Shown here piece after piece: positions 15,195 through 24,244 of a stretch of 64,000 nucleotides of DNA. Position numbers and translations under genes: made by a program. Each line of letters starts with the position of its first letter. The first letter of the stretch is position 1. Under the pieces are notes generated by a model. That model was not told the DNA's origin, searched no databases, and saw only the letters and a list, made by a program, of their open reading frames with translations. Source of the DNA: an uncultured Pelagibacteraceae bacterium (GTDB taxonomy: Bacteria; Pseudomonadota; Alphaproteobacteria; Pelagibacterales; Pelagibacteraceae); NCBI GenBank assembly GCA_902588975.1, contig CACIRJ010000003.1, forward strand, positions 35,231-99,230, read 5' to 3'.

Positions 15195-16520
15195 ATGAAA
15201 AAAAATAATAAAACATTTCCAAGACAATCTTGGACTTTCGATGAGTATACAAATTCTGAAATAAGAAGAGCAGCTGAAACAGGAATTTATGATATAAGAG
15301 GAGGTGGATCTAAAAGAAGACTTCCTCATTTTGATGATCTTTTATTTTTAGGTGCGTCAATGTCCAGATATCCTTTGGAGGGCTATCGAGAAAAATGCAC
15401 GACTAATGTAACCTTGGGAACGAGGTATGCAAAAAAACCTTTAGAACTTGATATACCAATAACAATTGCGGGAATGAGTTTTGGCGCATTATCTGGATCT
15501 GCTAAAGAAGCATTGGGTAGAGGAGCTAGTATTGCAGGCACATCAACAACAACAGGTGATGGAGGTATGACACCTGAAGAAAGAGGACAATCAAAAAATT
15601 TAGTTTACCAACTTTTACCTTCTAGATATGGAATGAATCCTAATGATTTAAGAAAAGCAGATGCAATAGAAGTTGTTATTGGACAAGGTGCAAAGCCTGG
15701 TGGAGGTGGAATGCTTCTAGGTCAAAAAATTAGTGATCGTGTTGCAGAAATGAGAACTTTACCAAAAGGAGTTGATCAACGTTCTGCATGTAGACATCCA
15801 GACTGGACTGGACCTGATGATTTGAAGATCAAAATATTGGAATTAAGAGAAATTACTAAATGGAAAGTCCCAATATTTGTGAAAATTGCAGGAGCTAGAC
15901 CTTATTATGATACAGCATTAGCAATTAAAGCTGGCGCTGATGTAGTTGTTTTAGATGGTATGCAAGGAGGAACTGCAGCGACACAAGAAGTGTTTATTGA
16001 AAATGTAGGTCAACCAACATTGGGATGTATAAGACCAGCCGTTGATGCTCTACAAGATCTAGATATGCATAGAAAAGTTCAATTAATTATTTCTGGTGGG
16101 ATCAGAAATGGAGCAGATGTAGCTAAAGCTTTGGCCCTTGGAGCTGATGCAGTTTCAATAGGTAGTGCAGCAATGATTGCTATCGGAGATAATGATCCTA
16201 AATGGGAAAAAGATTACAATAAACTTGGAACTACTGCTGGCGCATACGATGATTGGCATGAAGGAAATGATCCTGCAGGTATTTCAACCCAAGATCCAAA
16301 ATTAATGAAAAGATTAGATCCAATAAAAGCTGGAAAAAAACTTTCAAACTATTTAAAGGTAATGACATTAGAAGCTCAAACACTTGCAAGAGCATGTGGT
16401 AAAAACAGCTTACATAATTTAGAACCAGAAGATATGTGCGCTTTAACGGTTGAAGCTGCAGCCATGGCTAGAGTTCCTTTAGCTGGTACTTCTTGGATAC
16501 CAGGTATAAATAATAAATAA
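15195..16520 (+). CDS. mgsC: FMN-binding glutamate-synthase-like subunit without Fe-S cysteines, GlxD/MgsC (copy 2)
   Basis: FMN TIM-barrel subunit, 441 residues, with GMSFGALSG (~93-101), VVLDGMQGGTAAT and GGIRNGADVAKALALGADA. Where the first copy has three cluster cysteines, this one reads TAGAYDDWHEGNDPAGISTQD (split here: TAGAYDDWHEG, then NDPAGISTQD; ~347-367) with no Cys, so a [3Fe-4S] cluster of the GltB type is not expected. From memory this cysteine-less form is the usual one for GlxD/MgsC. In the N-methylglutamate pathway the complex makes N-methylglutamate from gamma-glutamylmethylamide or methylamine plus glutamate. Confidence 0.8.
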   Translation: MKKNNKTFPRQSWTFDEYTNSEIRRAAETGIYDIRGGGSKRRLPHFDDLLFLGASMSRYPLEGYREKCTTNVTLGTRYAKKPLELDIPITIAGMSFGALSGSAKEALGRGASIAGTSTTTGDGGMTPEERGQSKNLVYQLLPSRYGMNPNDLRKADAIEVVIGQGAKPGGGGMLLGQKISDRVAEMRTLPKGVDQRSACRHPDWTGPDDLKIKILELREITKWKVPIFVKIAGARPYYDTALAIKAGADVVVLDGMQGGTAATQEVFIENVGQPTLGCIRPAVDALQDLDMHRKVQLIISGGIRNGADVAKALALGADAVSIGSAAMIAIGDNDPKWEKDYNKLGTTAGAYDDWHEGNDPAGISTQDPKLMKRLDPIKAGKKLSNYLKVMTLEAQTLARACGKNSLHNLEPEDMCALTVEAAAMARVPLAGTSWIPGINNK

Positions 16521-16557
16521 ATATTGATAGTAAGTAATTTAATTAATACTATATCTA

Positions 16558-17883
16558 ATGCCTAAAAATTTATCTCAGATAGCTAGATCTAAAAAAATTA
16601 AATATTTTCTAATCAGTTTTGTTGATTTGTTTGGAGTATTGAGATCAAAATTAGTGCCAGCACAGGCAATTGCTGAAATGCAAAAAAATGGAGCTGGTTT
16701 TGCAGGATTTGCAACATGGCTAGACATGTCACCAGCAGATAGTGATATGTTTGCAATACCAGATCCAAATAGTTTAATTCAATTACCATGGAACAAAGAG
16801 ATTGGATGGTTAGCTTCAGATTTATATATGGATGGTGGACCTGTAGATGCGTCTCCAAGAGTAATGTTAAAAAATCAGATAAAAAAATTGAGTGAAAAAA
16901 AACTTCAAATGAAGTCTGGTGTTGAGTGTGAATATTTTTTAATTTCTGAGGATGGATCGTCTATTGCAGATCCTAGAGATATCCAATCAAAACCTTGTTA
17001 TGATCAATCAGCTTTGATGAGAAGATATGATTTAATTAAAGAGATATGTGACAGTATGATTGAGTTAGGATGGAAACCATATCAAAATGACCATGAAGAT
17101 GCTAATGGTCAATTTGAAATGAATTGGGATTACTCTGACAGTTTAATAACTGCAGATAGGCATGTTTTTTTCAAATTCATGGTAAAAAATTTAGCTGAAA
17201 AACACGGTCTGAGAGCTACATTTATGCCAAAACCATTCAATAATTTAACTGGTAATGGTTGCCATGCGCATGTTTCTGTTTGGGGTAAAGGAAAAAATCA
17301 ATTTTTAGATAAAAAGGATAGATTGGGTTTAAGCAAAATGGCTTACAATTTTCTAGGCGGGGTGATAAAGAATGCTCAACCTTTATCAGCTTTTTTTAAT
17401 CCGACTATTAACAGTTACAGAAGAATAAATGCTCCACCAACAAAATCAGGAGCTACTTGGTCTCCAAGCAGCATATCTTATACAGGAAATAACAGAACAC
17501 ATATGATTAGAATTCCTGACCCAGGAAGATTTGAACTTAGATTAATGGATGGATCAGCTAACCCATATTTATTACAAGCTGGAGTTCTTGCGGCTGGTTT
17601 GGAAGGTATAAATAAAAAAATAAATCCAGGTAAACCTTTATTCTGTAATATGTATACAGATTATAAAAAATACCCAAACTTGCCTAAACTTCCTAATAAC
17701 GTTTCTGAGGCATTAAATATGTTAAGTGGTAGCAAAGTCCTTAATAAAGCATTTGGAAAAAAAGTTATTGATAGTTATTTAAAATTAAAAAGTAACGAAA
17801 TAGATAATTTCAATAAACAAGAAGTCTTTGATAAGAAAAAATCAGTTACTAAATGGGAAAAAGATAACACTTTAGATTGTTAG
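16558..17883 (+). CDS. gmaS: Gamma-glutamylmethylamide synthetase / GlnT-type ligase (copy 2)
   Basis: Glutamine-synthetase-fold enzyme of the GlnT/GMAS branch, 441 residues, the normal length for that group. Visible are the N-terminal VDLFGVLRSKLVPAQAI and GFATWLDMSPAD segments, the catalytic QNDHEDANGQFEMNW (~177-191), GNGCHAHVSVW and DPGRFELRLMDG. GMAS ligates methylamine to glutamate with ATP; GlnT uses ammonia, and the two cannot be separated reliably by eye. The gene follows a three-gene synthase set as in glxBCD-glnT and methylamine-utilisation loci, so methylamine or ammonia assimilation is likely. The stop overlaps the upstream region of the next gene. Confidence 0.75.
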   Translation: MPKNLSQIARSKKIKYFLISFVDLFGVLRSKLVPAQAIAEMQKNGAGFAGFATWLDMSPADSDMFAIPDPNSLIQLPWNKEIGWLASDLYMDGGPVDASPRVMLKNQIKKLSEKKLQMKSGVECEYFLISEDGSSIADPRDIQSKPCYDQSALMRRYDLIKEICDSMIELGWKPYQNDHEDANGQFEMNWDYSDSLITADRHVFFKFMVKNLAEKHGLRATFMPKPFNNLTGNGCHAHVSVWGKGKNQFLDKKDRLGLSKMAYNFLGGVIKNAQPLSAFFNPTINSYRRINAPPTKSGATWSPSSISYTGNNRTHMIRIPDPGRFELRLMDGSANPYLLQAGVLAAGLEGINKKINPGKPLFCNMYTDYKKYPNLPKLPNNVSEALNMLSGSKVLNKAFGKKVIDSYLKLKSNEIDNFNKQEVFDKKKSVTKWEKDNTLDC

Positions 17884-17885
17884 AA

Positions 17886-19016
17886 ATGAATTTAAATAAT
17901 ATTTCTAAATGGAAATATTCTAATTTTCTAATTAATAAATCTTATAACTTTGATCGTAAAAGAATTCTAAAACTTATACCTTCTAACTTGCTATTGAGTT
18001 CAAATAAAACTATATCGAACTGGAAAAATTACAAGAAAACACCTCTATTAAAATTAGAGAAACTAAACCGGAATTTAAAACTTAATAATATTTTTTACAA
18101 AGATGAGTCGAAAAGATTTCATTTAAAATCATTTAAAGCTTTAGGTGGGGCATATGCTGTAGAAAAAATATCTAAAGGGAAAAAAAATATTATAATATCA
18201 TCTGCAACAGCTGGAAATCATGGTAGATCAGTTGCGTGGGGTGCTCAAAGATTAGGTTTACAATGTAAAATTTTTGTTAGTCAATATGTAAGTGAAGCTA
18301 GAATAAAAGAAATTGAAAAATTTGGAGCTGATGTAATTAGAGTTAGGGGTAACTACGAAAATTCATTAAATGAATGTAAAAAATTATCAAAAAAGAATAA
18401 TTGGATTATTGTTCAAGATGTATCTACTAAGAATTATAGTCATGTCCCCTTGTTAACTATGGCTGGATATTCAATTATGATTAAAGAAATTTCAAAACAA
18501 ACTGCGCATTATATTACACATATATTCCTTCAAGCAGGCGTTGGTGGAATGGCAGCAGGTGTAGTAGCAGGAGTTGCAAAATATTTTAAGAGAATTCCTA
18601 AAATAATAATAGTTGAACCGGATGGAGCTGATTGCGTACTGCAAAGCATAAAAAGTAAAAAATTAAAAAAAATTAAAATAAAAAAAGAAAGTATAATGGG
18701 CGGAATGTCATGTAATGAAATGTCTTTAATACCTTGGCATGTATTAAAGAAAGCTAGTGATTGTTGTGTTACTGTAAATGACTCAAAAGTTCCTAAAACT
18801 GTTGCAATGCTTAAAGACAAGAAACTGAGCAAAAGATCAATAATAGGTGGTGAATGTGCTACACCAGGAATTATCAGTCTTATTAGTCTCTGTAATAATC
18901 CTAAAACAAAGAAATTAATAAATCTTAACGAAAAATCTAATGTTTTAGTTATTGGATGCGAAGGTAATGCAGATGTAAAACTTTACAAACAATTGCTATC
19001 TAAAGGCAGAAAGTAA
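17886..19016 (+). CDS. PLP-dependent lyase, diaminopropionate ammonia-lyase-like
   Basis: Fold-type II PLP enzyme. ESKRFHLKSFKALGGAYAV (~75-93) contains the Schiff-base Lys in SFKALGGAYA; SSATAGNHGRSVAWGAQ is the phosphate/substrate loop and CEGNAD sits near the C-terminus. The order and spacing fit diaminopropionate ammonia-lyase, which converts 2,3-diaminopropionate to pyruvate and ammonia; a related threonine/serine dehydratase activity is possible. The start chosen is the first ATG; a TTG nine bases earlier overlaps the preceding stop. The first ~45 residues are Lys/Asn-rich and poorly recognisable. It probably belongs to the preceding operon as a further ammonia-releasing step. Confidence 0.7.
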   Translation: MNLNNISKWKYSNFLINKSYNFDRKRILKLIPSNLLLSSNKTISNWKNYKKTPLLKLEKLNRNLKLNNIFYKDESKRFHLKSFKALGGAYAVEKISKGKKNIIISSATAGNHGRSVAWGAQRLGLQCKIFVSQYVSEARIKEIEKFGADVIRVRGNYENSLNECKKLSKKNNWIIVQDVSTKNYSHVPLLTMAGYSIMIKEISKQTAHYITHIFLQAGVGGMAAGVVAGVAKYFKRIPKIIIVEPDGADCVLQSIKSKKLKKIKIKKESIMGGMSCNEMSLIPWHVLKKASDCCVTVNDSKVPKTVAMLKDKKLSKRSIIGGECATPGIISLISLCNNPKTKKLINLNEKSNVLVIGCEGNADVKLYKQLLSKGRK

Positions 19017-19021
19017 ATTAT

Positions 19022-20440
19022 ATGTCAAAAAAAGCTGTTGTTTGGATAAGAGACGATTTTAGAATAAAAAATAATTCTGCATTATCTTATGCAACAAATA
19101 ATTACGATACTGTCACAGCATTATATATTTATAATAAGGAAAACTTTGATGATGTTAGAGAGGCACAAAAATGGTGGGTAAGTAAATCATTAATAAATTT
19201 TAAAGATGAATTAATTAAATACAACATTGAATTAGAATTAGTATTTTCTGATGAGATAACTTTTTTTAGTAAAATCAAAGATAAACAAGAAATTTCTGTA
19301 TTTTGGAATAAAATATATGAGCCATCTCAATTAAAGTTAGATAATGATCTCATTAAAATTTTCGAAAAAAATAAAATACTCTCAAAATGCTTTAAAGGAA
19401 ATGTTCTTAATGAATATAATAATGTTACAAAAGATGATGGAAGCCCTTATAAAGTTTATAGTCCATTTTGGAGAGTTGCAGAGCAAATTTACTTAGATAG
19501 TATCCCAAATAAATCATTAAATGTAAAAAAAGTTAAGAGCAAAATAAAATTATTCAAAAATAGTAATGTTCCAGATCAAATTTTACCAAAGAAAAATTGG
19601 TATAAAAAATTTGAAAAATATTGGGATCCAACAGAAAAACAATCCGAAAAATATTTAAACGATTTTGTCGAAAGTAGAATGTTGAAATATGGTGTTGATA
19701 GAGATTATCCAGCTATAAATGGTTCGTCAAAACTTTCACCATTTATAAGAAATGGACAAATACACGTAAGTAATATTTGGGACAAATGTTATAAATATAA
19801 ATCAAAAAATGTTAGTGTTAAAAAATATCTTAATGAATTAGGATGGAGAGAATTTTCTCATAGTTTGATTAATTACTTCCCTCAAATGCTAAAAGGTAAT
19901 TTAAGAAAAGAATTTGATAAATTTCCATGGGATAAAAATGCAAAAAATTTGAAAGCTTGGAAAAAAGGTATGACTGGATACCCAATTGTTGATGCCGGGA
20001 TGAGACAACTTTATGAAACAGGTTGGATGCATAATAGAATTAGAATGGTAGTTGGTTCTTTTCTTGTAAAACATTTAAGAATTAATTGGAAAGAGGGTGA
20101 AAAACATTTTAGAAATTGTTTGCTAGATTTTAATGAAGCAAACAATGTTGCACAATGGCAATGGGTTGCTGGTTGTGGTGCAGATGCAGCACCTTATTTT
20201 AGAATTTTTAATCCTATATTGCAGGGTGAAAAATTTGATAAACAAGGTTTGTATGTAAAAAAATGGGTACCTGAATTAGAGAGAGTTCCAAGTAAATTTA
20301 TTCATAAACCATGGGAAATGGAAATAAAATATCAAGATGCTATAAAAACTAAAATTGGTTCTGATTACCCTTCTCCAATAGTTGTACATGAAGAAGCCAG
20401 AAATGCAGCTCTCAAAGCATTTCAAACTTTAAAAAATTAA
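19022..20440 (+). CDS. phrB: Deoxyribodipyrimidine photolyase (cryptochrome/photolyase family)
   Basis: Light-driven repair of UV cyclobutane dimers. The N-terminal alpha/beta antenna domain (KKAVVWIRDDFRIKNN) is followed by the helical FAD domain with LGWREFSHSLINYFPQ, TGYPIVDAGMRQLYETGWMHNRIRM and NEANNVAQWQWVAGCGADAAPYFRIFNP, the most conserved block of class I CPD photolyases. Length 472 is normal. It is complete and ends 4 bases inside the convergent YjbQ gene. It follows the PLP lyase by 5 bases, perhaps only as a packed neighbour. Expected in a surface-ocean bacterium exposed to sunlight. Confidence 0.9.
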   Translation: MSKKAVVWIRDDFRIKNNSALSYATNNYDTVTALYIYNKENFDDVREAQKWWVSKSLINFKDELIKYNIELELVFSDEITFFSKIKDKQEISVFWNKIYEPSQLKLDNDLIKIFEKNKILSKCFKGNVLNEYNNVTKDDGSPYKVYSPFWRVAEQIYLDSIPNKSLNVKKVKSKIKLFKNSNVPDQILPKKNWYKKFEKYWDPTEKQSEKYLNDFVESRMLKYGVDRDYPAINGSSKLSPFIRNGQIHVSNIWDKCYKYKSKNVSVKKYLNELGWREFSHSLINYFPQMLKGNLRKEFDKFPWDKNAKNLKAWKKGMTGYPIVDAGMRQLYETGWMHNRIRMVVGSFLVKHLRINWKEGEKHFRNCLLDFNEANNVAQWQWVAGCGADAAPYFRIFNPILQGEKFDKQGLYVKKWVPELERVPSKFIHKPWEMEIKYQDAIKTKIGSDYPSPIVVHEEARNAALKAFQTLKN

Positions 20441-20856
20441 TCTCCAATAAAATGATGAATAATCAGCCTTTTTGTAGAAGCTAACCTATGTTCAAAAAGG
20501 TAAATTCCTTGCCAAGTTCCTAACAAAAGTTGTTTATTTTTTATACTGAGGGATATTTGATTGTTAGTTAAAGCTGACTTTATATGAGCTGGCATATCGT
20601 CCTTACCTTCTATTGTATGAATATATAATTTATTATCCATTGGAGCAATTTTATCAAAATAATTTATTAAATCTGATTGAACATCAGGATCAGCATTTTC
20701 TTGAACAATTAAAGATGCACTAGTGTGCTGTATGCTTAAATTTAAAATACCATTATTAAAATTATTTTTATTTATCCAGTCTATCGTTTGATCGGTAAAT
20801 TCATATAATTTTTGACCATTTGTTTTAAGTTCAAGATTAAAAAATTCTTGTCTCAT
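20437..20856 (-). CDS. yjbQ: YjbQ family (UPF0047) protein
   Basis: Small conserved protein, 139 residues. The family signature is clear: LSIQHTSASLIVQENADPDV (~43-62), GKDDMPAHIKSAL (~84-96) and GTWQGIYLFEHR (~113-124). YjbQ proteins form trimers with a metal-like His/Asp pocket; weak thiamin-phosphate synthase activity is reported for members, and the physiological role is unsettled. It overlaps the ATPase gene upstream by ATGA and the photolyase tail downstream by 4 bases. Confidence 0.85.
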   Translation of the reverse strand: MRQEFFNLELKTNGQKLYEFTDQTIDWINKNNFNNGILNLSIQHTSASLIVQENADPDVQSDLINYFDKIAPMDNKLYIHTIEGKDDMPAHIKSALTNNQISLSIKNKQLLLGTWQGIYLFEHRLASTKRLIIHHFIGD

Positions 20857-21908
20857 AAATTCTTTTTAGATGTTAGTTCATATAATCGGCTAATGGTTCG
20901 CTTAAATGGTTTTTCCAATAACCTTGATGATGTGAGTTTATCAATATTTTGTTCTGCACTAATGGCCATAGGTATATTTTGATCATACACGATATCTAAA
21001 AAAGTAATAAATCTTTGTTGTTGATTTGAATTTAAATCATTAAACGCTGGTACATTTTCCATAACTATAAAAAAACAATTTTTTACTATTTTTATATAAT
21101 CCTCTGATCCTAAATTTTTATCACATACTTCTTTAAAAGTTAATCGAACAATTCCATCATAAAAATTTTTTAAAATAAATTTTCTTCCTTTAATATTTAA
21201 AATCTTTTCTTTTAAAACCTTATCTTTAGTCATCACTCTAAATAATTTGTTTATTTTAAAATTGTTTTCTTGATTTAAAGGTGAGTAATATCTTTGAGTT
21301 TTATTATCTTTGGACTTTCTATAATCATCATCTATATTTAATTCATATTCAAATGATTGCTTTTGCATTATTTTTATAAAAGGTTTGAATTGATCTCTTT
21401 GCAACCCATCTTTGTACAAATTTTCTATTTTTATATTAGAAGTTACAATAATTTTTAAATCTTCTTTAAATATTTCATCAAATAATTTTCCAAGTATCAT
21501 TGCATCTACTATATTTGTAACTTGAAACTCGTCAAAATATATTAATTTTGCTTTCGATTTTAATTTTTTAACAAATTTACTTAATTTATTTTCTTCATTT
21601 TTATCTTTGGATTGGTGTACAAAATCGTGAAAGCTTAGCATAAACTCATTGAAGTGAAGTTTTAATTTTTTACCTTCAACTAAGTCGAAAAAAAAATCTA
21701 ATATCATAGTTTTGCCGACACCAACGTCTCCATAAAGATAAAAGCCTTTTCTATAATTTTTTTTTGATAAAATTTTTGAGATAAATGATTTGTAGTTTAA
21801 TTTATAATATTCTTCTAATGTTTTTATGAGTTTTATCTGATGAGAATTAACATCTAAATTTTTCTTTTTGCAGTAGAGTTTAAACTCTTTAACAAAACTT
21901 TTTTGCAT
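20853..21908 (-). CDS. zapE: Cell division ATPase ZapE / AFG1-like
   Basis: P-loop ATPase of the AFG1/LACE1/ZapE group. Walker A is GDVGVGKTM within YLYGDVGVGKTMILDFFFD (~57-75), Walker B is LIYFDEFQVTN and the sensor region is ESF/SNIKIENLYKDGLQRDQF. The C-terminal AFG1 block ends in ENIDKLTSSRLLEKPFKRTISRLYEL-like sequence. Length 351 fits. In proteobacteria it modulates the Z-ring; mitochondrial relatives help degrade respiratory-complex subunits. It is translationally coupled to the downstream YjbQ gene and abuts the cupin-like gene upstream. Confidence 0.85.
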   Translation of the reverse strand: MQKSFVKEFKLYCKKKNLDVNSHQIKLIKTLEEYYKLNYKSFISKILSKKNYRKGFYLYGDVGVGKTMILDFFFDLVEGKKLKLHFNEFMLSFHDFVHQSKDKNEENKLSKFVKKLKSKAKLIYFDEFQVTNIVDAMILGKLFDEIFKEDLKIIVTSNIKIENLYKDGLQRDQFKPFIKIMQKQSFEYELNIDDDYRKSKDNKTQRYYSPLNQENNFKINKLFRVMTKDKVLKEKILNIKGRKFILKNFYDGIVRLTFKEVCDKNLGSEDYIKIVKNCFFIVMENVPAFNDLNSNQQQRFITFLDIVYDQNIPMAISAEQNIDKLTSSRLLEKPFKRTISRLYELTSKKNL

Positions 21909-22339
21909 TAATTCTTTTTTGAATTAAAATCGATACCGTATTCTGATCTTGGTCCTTTTCTCAATCCAAAAGGTCCTGAGATAAAAATTGTCATTGGCCT
22001 TTTTCCTGGCTTAAGGTCTACTCTATGATATGCATTGGCTGATCTAAATCCAATATATCCAGGTTTTCTCCAGAACTTGCCTTTTTTAGTAGTTTCCCAA
22101 TAACCGCCTCTCAAAATTATTGTAATATAAGGGAATAGATGATTATGAACTCCATCCCCATGATCGTCATCCAACATTTCATGAATTAAAATATTAAATG
22201 GAAACCATTTTGGTCTATTCCTAAATAATAAATAATATCTATTCATCCATGGTTTAGCTTCATTAAATTTTGGATGAGATGGACCCCTATCTAAAACTAC
22301 TTTTTTTCTTCCAATTTTTTCTAAAAATTTTAATAACAT
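21908..22339 (-). CDS. Cupin-like small protein of unknown function
   Basis: I do not recognise a named family for this 143-residue protein. The centre looks like a cupin barrel: DDDHGDGVHNHLFPYITIILRGGYWE (given in two parts: DDDHGDGVHNHLF, then PYITIILRGGYWE) supplies two or three His and several acidic residues, and SANAYHRVDLKPGKRPMT supplies a further His, matching the usual two-motif metal site. No signal peptide is seen. It shares a base with the BamB stop upstream and with the ZapE start region downstream, so it is in the same operon. A metal-dependent dioxygenase or isomerase are possibilities only. Confidence 0.5.
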   Translation of the reverse strand: MLLKFLEKIGRKKVVLDRGPSHPKFNEAKPWMNRYYLLFRNRPKWFPFNILIHEMLDDDHGDGVHNHLFPYITIILRGGYWETTKKGKFWRKPGYIGFRSANAYHRVDLKPGKRPMTIFISGPFGLRKGPRSEYGIDFNSKKN

Positions 22340-23607
22340 TAATTTGATCTTATAATTCCATTATTTTTAATTAAAAAAATATTAGCATTATTAATAAATG
22401 GTCTCGATATTTTTTCGTTATTAAATTTAATTACCTTTTCAGTTTCAGAATTAGTTAAATTGATAATCAAAATTCTTCCATTATCGGTAGACAAATAAAT
22501 TTTATTCTTAGCAATAACAAAACCTACTGGTATAACTTTTTCTCTTTTTTTAAAATTTGAGAAAACATCAGTTATCCTAATTATATTTCCAGTCTCTGTA
22601 TCAATGACGAATAAATATCCTTCCTCAGAAATATTAAAAATATAATTTTCAGAAATCGTAGGCTTTAAACTGGAATTTACAGTTTGTTTCCATTTTACTA
22701 TGCCAGTTCTTATGTCAATTGAGAATAACTCATTTTTGTTATTTGAAAAATATATTGTTTCATTATTTAAAATCATTTCTGAATTTTTTAAACTAAATGC
22801 ATTTAAGAATATTTCGTTGCTCTGAGTAGGTGTTTGCCAAACTAAACTCCCATCATTAATATTTAATGCCGTAAGATCACCTAAATTATTAAGTGAATAA
22901 ACAATGTCATCTTTAATAATTACAGATAATTTTTTTTGAGATTTAATGAATGTGTTTTCTGTTTTAAAATTCCATAGTTCATTTCCATCTACTATTGAGA
23001 AACATCTAATTACATTATCAAAATCAATAGTAACAAATTTATCATTTTTTATAGCAATATTTGAATTAAATGGAGATAAACTGTCCTTCTTCCAGTTTAG
23101 TTCCCCATTATCTAAATTTAATGAAAAAATATTTGAAAGAGTATCAGTGGCAATAATTTTATTATCTATATAATTAAAATATAATATCGGATTAAGTTTT
23201 CTCTCTTTCTTTGAGTAATGATTTGCTTTCCATAAAGTTTCAAATTTTTCGTTAATTCTTAATATCGTTCCTTTTTTATCAAAATAAATTAGATCATTAT
23301 TTTCGATAAATAAAATATCTGTATCGATTGAATTAAACTGTTTAATCTTTGAAAATTTAAATGTTTTCTTTTTTTCAAATGTTGGCTCAAAGTTGATATG
23401 TCCATTATTATTTGTATTATTATTTATAAAACTATTATCTTTAACTAATTTAGAAAGATTTATTTGTATATTTGGATTTAATTGTTGTTGAATTGGTTTA
23501 ATTTCTTCAAATAAAATTTTAGAATTAGTTTTTTCTACAGATTTATCACTTTGACCACAACTTGATATTAAAAGTAAAAAGACGAAATATAATACTATCC
23601 TACTCAC
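22339..23607 (-). CDS. bamB: Outer-membrane assembly lipoprotein BamB-like (PQQ-type beta-propeller)
   Basis: Lipoprotein with signal sequence and lipobox LISSC (lipid Cys ~17), then a low-complexity Asn-rich linker (~55-68) and a beta-propeller. Repeating blades carry NGELNWKK, DGNELWNFKT, DGSLVWQTP, TGIVKWKQ and TGNIIRI, the PQQ-like blade signature. BamB works with BamA to insert outer-membrane proteins. The start is a GTG that overlaps the end of the YfgM-like gene by 8 bases. The yfgM-bamB order is the classical one, but the usual next gene, der, is absent here. Confidence 0.8.
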   Translation of the reverse strand: MSRIVLYFVFLLLISSCGQSDKSVEKTNSKILFEEIKPIQQQLNPNIQINLSKLVKDNSFINNNTNNNGHINFEPTFEKKKTFKFSKIKQFNSIDTDILFIENNDLIYFDKKGTILRINEKFETLWKANHYSKKERKLNPILYFNYIDNKIIATDTLSNIFSLNLDNGELNWKKDSLSPFNSNIAIKNDKFVTIDFDNVIRCFSIVDGNELWNFKTENTFIKSQKKLSVIIKDDIVYSLNNLGDLTALNINDGSLVWQTPTQSNEIFLNAFSLKNSEMILNNETIYFSNNKNELFSIDIRTGIVKWKQTVNSSLKPTISENYIFNISEEGYLFVIDTETGNIIRITDVFSNFKKREKVIPVGFVIAKNKIYLSTDNGRILIINLTNSETEKVIKFNNEKISRPFINNANIFLIKNNGIIRSN

Positions 23608-24244
23608 TGAAACTAGATCTTAGCCTTTTTTGAGCTTTGGTTTTTATTTTAGAGTTATTATTTTCAAGATTAACTATTTGCTCAAAAAATTCTTTTGATT
23701 TTTGCATTTGATTTTTTGATAAATAATATTCTGCCATAATATAAAGACTATGTGGTTTCCATATACTCTCTGCTTTAATTAAAGGATTAAAAATAGCTAA
23801 CAATTCATTTTCATCTGAAAAATCTGAATTATATAGGCCTTTTTTAAAGATTGTTAGCTCTTTAAACTTTTTATCCAAACCAATATCATTAATTAAAATA
23901 TCAAAATAATTGTTAATTTCATCTTTCGAATTTATCAAATCGTTATCTAGCAAAAAATAAAAAGCTAGAGGAGAATATGTTTTGTCTTTAGCATTAATCA
24001 CCTCTTTAAGATCTGGGATCACATTATATTTATTATCAGCTTCATATCTTATTACAGCTAAGTCGTATTTATCAGCTAATTTTTCTCTTTTGCTAGATTG
24101 ATATTCTTCAAAAGAAAAGTAGCCAATTAAAGCCAAAATAATTATTACTAATATCGAAACTAAAGAATTTTTATTATTTATGAAAAAGTTTTTAATTTTT
24201 TCATTACGTGTTTGGGTATTTATTATTTCAATCTCTTCATCCAT
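23600..24244 (-). CDS. YfgM-like tetratricopeptide membrane protein
   Basis: A 214-residue protein with a cytosolic N-terminus, one transmembrane helix (~31-48, LVSILVIIILALIGYFSF) and an extracytoplasmic helical repeat region (~50-210) with a TPR-type repeat near the end (LYIMAEYYLSKNQMQKSKEFFEQI). This fits the TPR_21/YfgM group, a periplasmic chaperone partner of the Sec translocon in E. coli. Position directly before bamB supports it. Its ATG overlaps the aconitase stop by one base. Confidence 0.7.
   Translation of the reverse strand: MDEEIEIINTQTRNEKIKNFFINNKNSLVSILVIIILALIGYFSFEEYQSSKREKLADKYDLAVIRYEADNKYNVIPDLKEVINAKDKTYSPLAFYFLLDNDLINSKDEINNYFDILINDIGLDKKFKELTIFKKGLYNSDFSDENELLAIFNPLIKAESIWKPHSLYIMAEYYLSKNQMQKSKEFFEQIVNLENNNSKIKTKAQKRLRSSFSE

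Noticed and set aside
16236..16274. Reading the Cys-less copy-2 FMN subunit as a decayed pseudogene
   Set aside because: The frame is intact, the replacement sequence is well ordered, and I recall the same cysteine-less segment as usual in GlxD/MgsC proteins.
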